Below, in pieces: positions 16,393 to 20,819 of a stretch of 20,819 bases of DNA (position 1 is its first letter; each line of letters opens with the position of its first letter). The stretch is from the NCBI GenBank assembly GCA_934702165.1, contig CAKUYG010000016.1:1-20819 (forward strand). The letters run 5' to 3'. The DNA comes from an uncultured Bacteroidales bacterium. Its GTDB lineage: Bacteria; Bacteroidota; Bacteroidia; Bacteroidales; UBA932. The translations under genes and the position numbers were made by a program. The notes under the pieces were generated by a model. It was given only the letters and a program-made list of their open reading frames with translations. It searched no databases and was not told the origin of the DNA.

Positions 16393-19300
16393 TCAGCTCC
16401 TTTTCTTGAACTCAGACGGGGTGCAGCCGAACTCTTCTTTGAAGATCTGACGGAAATACGCAAACGAGCTGATGCCGATGTTCCAAGCCGTCTCGGAGAC
16501 ATTGAACTCCCCGGACGAGAGCATCTCCGCAGCCTTGCGGAGTTTTATCTTGCGTACATAGTCGTTGGCTGAGACCCCTGTGAGGCTCTTGAGCTTACGG
16601 TAGAGGGACGAGACACTGACATTCATGTGGGCGGCCATGCTGCTGATGTCCAGATCCTCGGAGGAAAGGTTCTCCTCTATGTAGGCTGTGAGCTTCTGCA
16701 GGAACTTGTTGTCCAGAGGAGAGAAGCCGTTGTCCTGTTTCGGCCCGGGGCCCGCCGGACTGTTGATCTGATGCATGTACTGCCGGGCAAGCTGACTGCG
16801 CGAAAGGATCAGGTTCGCGACTCTTGCCTTGATCAGTTCACTGGTGAACGGTTTGGTAATATAGGAGTCTGCGCCCACCTTGTAGCCCTCGCTCTTGTCG
16901 CTCAAAGTGTCCTTGGCCGTCAGGAGCACCACCGGTATATGGCTGAGACGGATGTCCGCCTTGACACGACGGCACATCTCCAGACCGTCCATCTTCGGCA
17001 TCATGATGTCACTGATTATCACGTCCGGAATAAACTGTATGGCTGCTGCAAGCCCCTCCTCTCCGTCAGATGCCTGGATCACCTCATAATCACCGGAAAG
17101 GATGGTGGAGAGGTAATCCCGGATGTCAGCATTGTCCTCCACCACGAGCACCCGCTGCGCTGAAGAGTCGCCTTCTGTCTGTCCCGTTCCCGTCTGTTCG
17201 CGGCTCTGCTCGGCCTGCATCGGGAGGCGTACGGTGAAACAGCTTCCCCTGCCTCTCTCACTGTCCACACTGATGTTGCCCCCATGCTGTTCGACAAACC
17301 TCTGGACGATGGAAAGCCCTATCCCGGAACCGTTTATGTTCTCCCTCCCCGGAACGCGGTAATACCTCTTGAATATCTTGCCGAGCTGGTCAGGGGCTAT
17401 ACCCTCTCCGGTATCGGCCACCGTGATCACAGCCTCGGCCCGTCCGTCTTCCACCGCAGTGTGAAGCCCCAGCGTCACCTCACCCTTCCTCGTATATTTG
17501 AAGGCATTCGACAGCAGGTTGTTAAGTACCGATGAGACTATCTCCCTGTCGAATGACATGAACACGTCACTTTCCACATCGAAGCGGATGTCAAGTTCCT
17601 TATTGGTATTTGATTCGGCAAACACCTTACCGATGCTCATGACGAATCCGCTCAAGTTGCCCCAGGCCGGATTGAAGCGGACGCTGTCGGTCTCGGCCAT
17701 CCTGAAGTTCAGGAGTTTGTTGATCAGTTCCATCAGGTTCCCCGCATTCTTGTATATGAGGGACAGCTTGTGCCTCGCAGACTCGCTCAGGCTTGTGTCG
17801 CCGATCATGTCTTCGGCGGGGCCGAGAATCAGAGACAACGGGGTCTTGAGCTCATGGGTGACATTGGTGTAGAACCGGAGTTTCTCCTCATTGACCTCCC
17901 GGATCTGGGCAATTGCAGCCTTGTCCATACGCCGGCTCGTCACAGTCCGTACCACGAAGAAGCACAACACCCCTAAAACAATGGCATAGAAGATTATGGC
18001 CGGCATGCTCATCCAGAACGGCGGGGCAATGCTGACATTGAGTACAGCTTCGCACACGAGATTCCGGCTCCACGGGTATCCGGCTTTCACCCGTAAAGTG
18101 TACCGCCCCGGAGAAAGCTGGAGAAACGACAGGGAACGTCCGTCGGTGCGATGCCAATCCTTGTCAAGCTGGTCGATCTTATAATAGTACCTGAGATTGT
18201 CGGCCTTGGAAAAATCATCTGAAGTGAACCTCACCACAAAATTGTTCTGGTACCAATTCAGCCTGACCTGATCCTGGAAGGGCATCAGCACAGGCGCCTT
18301 CCCGCCACCCTGATGGTTACGGCTGTCCTTCACCTCGATAGAGGAGAAATGTATCGGGGTCGGCCTCTCTGAATCCATCACCGACCTGTCCAGGAAGACT
18401 ATCCCGTCCGAAGACCCGAAAGCGATGAGGCCGTCATCCCGCAGAGCGGCGGCCCCCAACGAGAAACTGCCGTGCAGGTAACTCATTCCAGCAGTATAAT
18501 CCACCGCCCTGCCGTCACGCAGGAAACCAATCGACTTCGCCGTAGTGAACCAGATCGTGCCCGCCTTGTCCTCAAGTACCGACATTATGGCCTCCGAGAT
18601 CATCGGACCGCCATCTGCATATTGCTGGTACGAAAAACTGTCCGCATCCGGAAAACAGATCAGTCCGTTGTCCGTCGCCGTCCAGATCCTGCCGGCACTG
18701 TCCTGGATTATATGGTTCACCGCCCCGGACGGGAATCCGCTGTCGGAGTTGAAATGCGCGAGCAGATTAAGCTCAGCATCAAATACATACAAGCCCTGAC
18801 GGTATGATCCCACCCAAAGCCGCCCGCGGCTGTCCCGGCAGATGGACTTGAGATAGTTGTCATAGAGCCCATTACCGGTACTCAACCTCCGCTCCGCCCT
18901 GAAAGTCTTCCTGTCGATTGACCAGAGCCCTGACACCCCGGAAGCCGCCCACACCTGTCCTTCCGACTCGCAGAAGCCGCGCACCTCACCTATCTGGATA
19001 GCAGCCTTCAGCTTCAAGGTGCTGTCCACGACAGCTATCCCGTTGTTGAATGTCCCTGCCCAGAAAAGGCCTGAAGCGTCTTTGAAGGTGGAAATCACAT
19101 TCTTGTCCGGAAGGGAGGCCACTTCACGGCGCATCAAGTCCGTGTCCGCACCGACAAGGCTGATCCCGCCTCCGTCCGTGCCGGCCACAAGATTTCCCCC
19201 GGCGGTAAACTCCAGTCCCCTGACAAGTTTCTCGGGGAAATCCTCCGGATGACGGACCCCGAAGATCCCCGAATGATTGGGGGACTTATAATACAAGCCC

Positions 19301-20325
19301 TTCCCCGCAGAGCCGAGATAGATATTGCCATACTTGTCCTCAAGCATGGAGCGGATGCCGATGTCGCTCATCCCCTCGGGCATGACGACCTGCCTGAAGC
19401 GTGGAGCCCCTTGGGAAAGATCGTCAAGATCCATAGCCCAGAGGCCTCTGGTGTCCGGTGAGGCGAGAATGCGGTTGTCGGAAGTGCGCATCACGGAGAA
19501 AAGGATGCCGTTCGGCAAACCGGACGAGGCCTCGTTGAAAACCGTAAAATCCTTGGTGACCGGACGGAAAAGGGCAAGTCCGCGCCCGGTCCCAAGCCAC
19601 ACATTGTTGTCCTTGTCGATGAAGATGCATCCGATCCCGCTGTTCGGAAGGCCTCCCGGTTTCCCGGTACGCACATACTGCTCAGCCGTCATGGTCTCGG
19701 GATTGATCACAGCGAACCCCTCACCGAAAAAGCCAGCATACACCTTACCGTCCGGAGAGAGTTCGATGCACCTTATGTTTCCCTCCGCCATACCCTTTAC
19801 AGTAGAGCTGTTGAAAGTGGTGAATGTACCGGAAGTGCTGTTGTAGCGCCCCACACAACCTGTATATGTGCTGAACCAGATATCACCACTGGCATCCTGC
19901 TTCAGGCAGGTGATCTCATCCGAGAGCGGAGAGTCCGGGTTGTTCCTGTCATGCCTGAAGAACATGGACTCCCCCGTCCTCCAGTCGAAATACCCGAAAC
20001 CGTCCCGCTTGGTGGCGAACCACACCCGATCCTGAAAACGGTCAGCAAGCACGGCATTCAGCTCGTTGCCGGATATCACCCCGCCCCCTCTTGTATATTT
20101 CACCATCTCGGAACCGTCATAGCAGGCCAGTCCGTTCTCGGTGCCGATCCACAGCCGCCCGTAGCGGTCAAAATCCAGAGAGAGAACATAATCGCTCGGC
20201 AGTTCATCCCTGAACGAACCCCAGGAACACAAGAATGAATTAGAGACCTCCCGCCCGGAAAGTGAGGGCAGGAAGGACAATGTCAGGGCTATAAGGCCGG
20301 AAAGAAATGCGGTTCGGTGTGCCAT
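16393..20325 (-). CDS. Hybrid two-component system sensor-regulator (HTCS)
   Basis: A 1310-residue one-chain sensor. A signal peptide (about 1-24) leads into a periplasmic part made of two seven-bladed propellers of Reg_prop repeats, for example GRLWIGTENGLACYD, NNVWLGTGRGLALF and RIWTATDNGLICF. A Y_Y_Y domain follows at about 696-765, then a membrane helix at about 775-795 and HisKA with H824 in NVTHELKTPLSLI. The HATPase has an N box at about 936-945 and DTGEG. The receiver has phospho-acceptor D1106 in ISDIMMPKMDG and K1158, and the C-terminal AraC HTH (about 1205-1310) ends GCTPSEFKKR. Such proteins sense glycan fragments in the periplasm and activate polysaccharide utilization loci. The ATG at 20325 is preferred over 20346 because a promoter-like box ends only 3 nt upstream of the latter. 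No susC/susD pair adjoins it here; its target may lie beyond the right edge. Confidence 0.95.
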   Translation of the reverse strand: MAHRTAFLSGLIALTLSFLPSLSGREVSNSFLCSWGSFRDELPSDYVLSLDFDRYGRLWIGTENGLACYDGSEMVKYTRGGGVISGNELNAVLADRFQDRVWFATKRDGFGYFDWRTGESMFFRHDRNNPDSPLSDEITCLKQDASGDIWFSTYTGCVGRYNSTSGTFTTFNSSTVKGMAEGNIRCIELSPDGKVYAGFFGEGFAVINPETMTAEQYVRTGKPGGLPNSGIGCIFIDKDNNVWLGTGRGLALFRPVTKDFTVFNEASSGLPNGILFSVMRTSDNRILASPDTRGLWAMDLDDLSQGAPRFRQVVMPEGMSDIGIRSMLEDKYGNIYLGSAGKGLYYKSPNHSGIFGVRHPEDFPEKLVRGLEFTAGGNLVAGTDGGGISLVGADTDLMRREVASLPDKNVISTFKDASGLFWAGTFNNGIAVVDSTLKLKAAIQIGEVRGFCESEGQVWAASGVSGLWSIDRKTFRAERRLSTGNGLYDNYLKSICRDSRGRLWVGSYRQGLYVFDAELNLLAHFNSDSGFPSGAVNHIIQDSAGRIWTATDNGLICFPDADSFSYQQYADGGPMISEAIMSVLEDKAGTIWFTTAKSIGFLRDGRAVDYTAGMSYLHGSFSLGAAALRDDGLIAFGSSDGIVFLDRSVMDSERPTPIHFSSIEVKDSRNHQGGGKAPVLMPFQDQVRLNWYQNNFVVRFTSDDFSKADNLRYYYKIDQLDKDWHRTDGRSLSFLQLSPGRYTLRVKAGYPWSRNLVCEAVLNVSIAPPFWMSMPAIIFYAIVLGVLCFFVVRTVTSRRMDKAAIAQIREVNEEKLRFYTNVTHELKTPLSLILGPAEDMIGDTSLSESARHKLSLIYKNAGNLMELINKLLNFRMAETDSVRFNPAWGNLSGFVMSIGKVFAESNTNKELDIRFDVESDVFMSFDREIVSSVLNNLLSNAFKYTRKGEVTLGLHTAVEDGRAEAVITVADTGEGIAPDQLGKIFKRYYRVPGRENINGSGIGLSIVQRFVEQHGGNISVDSERGRGSCFTVRLPMQAEQSREQTGTGQTEGDSSAQRVLVVEDNADIRDYLSTILSGDYEVIQASDGEEGLAAAIQFIPDVIISDIMMPKMDGLEMCRRVKADIRLSHIPVVLLTAKDTLSDKSEGYKVGADSYITKPFTSELIKARVANLILSRSQLARQYMHQINSPAGPGPKQDNGFSPLDNKFLQKLTAYIEENLSSEDLDISSMAAHMNVSVSSLYRKLKSLTGVSANDYVRKIKLRKAAEMLSSGEFNVSETAWNIGISSFAYFRQIFKEEFGCTPSEFKKRS

Positions 20326-20348
20326 GCGGTCAGTTTTTTTTAACATCT

Positions 20349-20356
20349 CAAATATA
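20349..20356 (-). promoter_or_regulatory. Candidate HTCS -7 promoter box
   Basis: TATATTTG on the minus strand, 23 nt upstream of the chosen ATG at 20325, fits TAnnTTTG. No clean -33 TTTG is visible at 19-21 bp. The position argues that translation starts at 20325 and not at 20346. Confidence 0.4.
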
Positions 20357-20652
20357 AGAAGTCTAATCTTAAGAGAAAACAGCCGGCCGAAGTCCCACAC
20401 GACTGTATCCGCCCAAAAACCGCCTCAGAAAGGTCAAAAGCCGCATCCTGGCATCGCCGCTTTACCGCATGCTCTCCACTCCCTGTAGTCGTAAGCCGGC
20501 TCTTCTGGGGCTTATGCCCCGGCATTCCCGACAAGACCGCCAAACCTCCCCAGCTCCGCAAATATACACAAAATAGTCTCCGGGGCGAACTCCCCCGTGC
20601 GGCTCTCCGTGAAGCGGTAGCAGGAGACGATGTCGTCGGAGCCCCAGAGCGA

Positions 20653-20748
20653 CTCGTCCCGTCCCCATCCTCGTCCCGTCCCCATCCCAGTCCCAGAGGG
20701 TCCCAGTCCTCGTCCCAGTCCCCATCCTCGTCCCCATCCTCGTCCCGT
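20653..20748. repeat. C-rich degenerate hexamer repeat (G-rich on minus strand)
   Basis: About 15 imperfect hexamers of the type [CT][CA][GA]TCC (CCATCC, TCGTCC, CAGTCC and similar) run nearly uninterrupted, with one break at CAGAGGG (20694-20700). The minus strand contains GGGACTGGGATGGGGACGGG (20694-20675), four G runs with 2-3 nt loops, which fits the canonical G-quadruplex rule. Confidence 0.85.
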
Positions 20749-20797
20749 GCGCACGGCGGTGATCCCGTGCGTAAAAAGGGCTCTCGTGCGCACGGGA
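20743..20797. repeat. CCCGTGCG direct and inverted repeats with 12-bp palindrome
   Basis: TCCCGTGCG occurs at 20743-20751 and again 20 bp later at 20763-20771; its complement CGCACGGGA is at 20789-20797. The first copy sits in the perfect palindrome CCGTGCGCACGG (20745-20756), the last in CGTGCGCACG (20785-20794). The 20-bp spacing (about two turns) suggests a protein-binding array. Confidence 0.7.
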
Positions 20798-20819
20798 ATG
20801 GCGGAAAACTTTTGCCGTG

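Larger units (their letters stand above)
20401..20819. other. Gene-free region upstream of the HTCS gene
   Basis: No convincing gene. Open frames here on the minus strand (20462-20737 and 20512-20793) consist largely of low-complexity Gly/Thr/Arg residues created by the repeat and match no family I recognise. Another TATATTTG box (minus strand, 20566-20559) lies 233 nt before the HTCS start and could start a long leader or a small RNA. The right half holds the C-rich hexamer repeat and the CCCGTGCG palindromes listed separately. The left half (20401-20550) shows nothing. Confidence 0.6.

Noticed and set aside
20653..20748. CRISPR-like array
   Set aside because: The units are only about 6 bp, contiguous and degenerate; there are no repeat-spacer units of 25-40 bp and no cas genes.
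20462..20793. Open frames of 91 and 93 residues on the minus strand near the right edge
   Set aside because: They are largely a translation of the hexamer repeat (Met-Gly-Thr or Trp-Gly-Arg runs), lack a recognisable family, and have no supported start.

Overview
The window looks like the chromosome of a Bacteroidota bacterium, most likely order Bacteroidales. The evidence is a hybrid two-component sensor of the SusR/BT-type, a SusD-type C-terminal relic, a BACON-domain lipoprotein, a TPR-TM-AraC membrane regulator, and promoter-like boxes of the Bacteroides TAnnTTTG type with A-rich rather than Shine-Dalgarno leaders. Most of the window is GC-rich; 4258-5543 is visibly more AT-rich. Genus cannot be fixed from this sequence.

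Layout. 1-4257 (+): the DNA-repair pair sbcD (5' end cut by the window) and sbcC, 4 nt apart. 4258-5069: a small AT-rich patch with a 5'-truncated chloramphenicol-acetyltransferase-like gene (-). 5070-5543 (+): a four-helix membrane protein of unknown function. 5548-6339 (-): a secreted S1/P1-type zinc nuclease, tail to tail with the previous gene. 6454-8442 (-): a secreted GH127 beta-L-arabinofuranosidase with its own terminator. Just upstream of it (8456-8575) lie about 39 codons of the C-terminus of a SusD-family protein, the remnant of a lost susC/susD-type polysaccharide utilization locus.

8703-12800 (-): a compact three-gene operon of lipoproteins (BACON/Ig-like lipoprotein, subtilisin-like S8 protease, lipocalin-like protein) that ends in a strong intrinsic terminator. 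It is preceded by greA and a TPR-transmembrane-AraC regulator whose genes overlap by 11 nt (12910-15052). The 109-nt gap between regulator and operon holds a promoter-like box, three GSCAAAT repeats and an 8-bp inverted repeat, so a regulator-operon pair is a reasonable hypothesis. 15185-16390 (+): an AAA ATPase with a C-terminal nuclease-like fold, preceded by two T/A-rich stem-loops. 16393-20325 (-): a full-length hybrid two-component system protein (periplasmic propeller, Y_Y_Y, kinase, receiver, AraC DNA-binding domain), convergent with the ATPase with only 2 nt between stops. 20326-20819: a gene-free upstream region with a C-rich hexamer repeat (G-rich and quadruplex-prone on the - strand) and repeated CCCGTGCG palindromes.

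Functionally, the window mixes housekeeping genes (sbcCD, greA) with envelope functions: glycan degradation, surface proteolysis, nucleic-acid scavenging and the membrane sensors that would control them. The targets of the hybrid sensor are not evident here and may lie beyond 20819. No complete previously undescribed system is proven. The best candidates are the protease/BACON lipoprotein operon with its adjacent membrane regulator, and the decayed polysaccharide locus.
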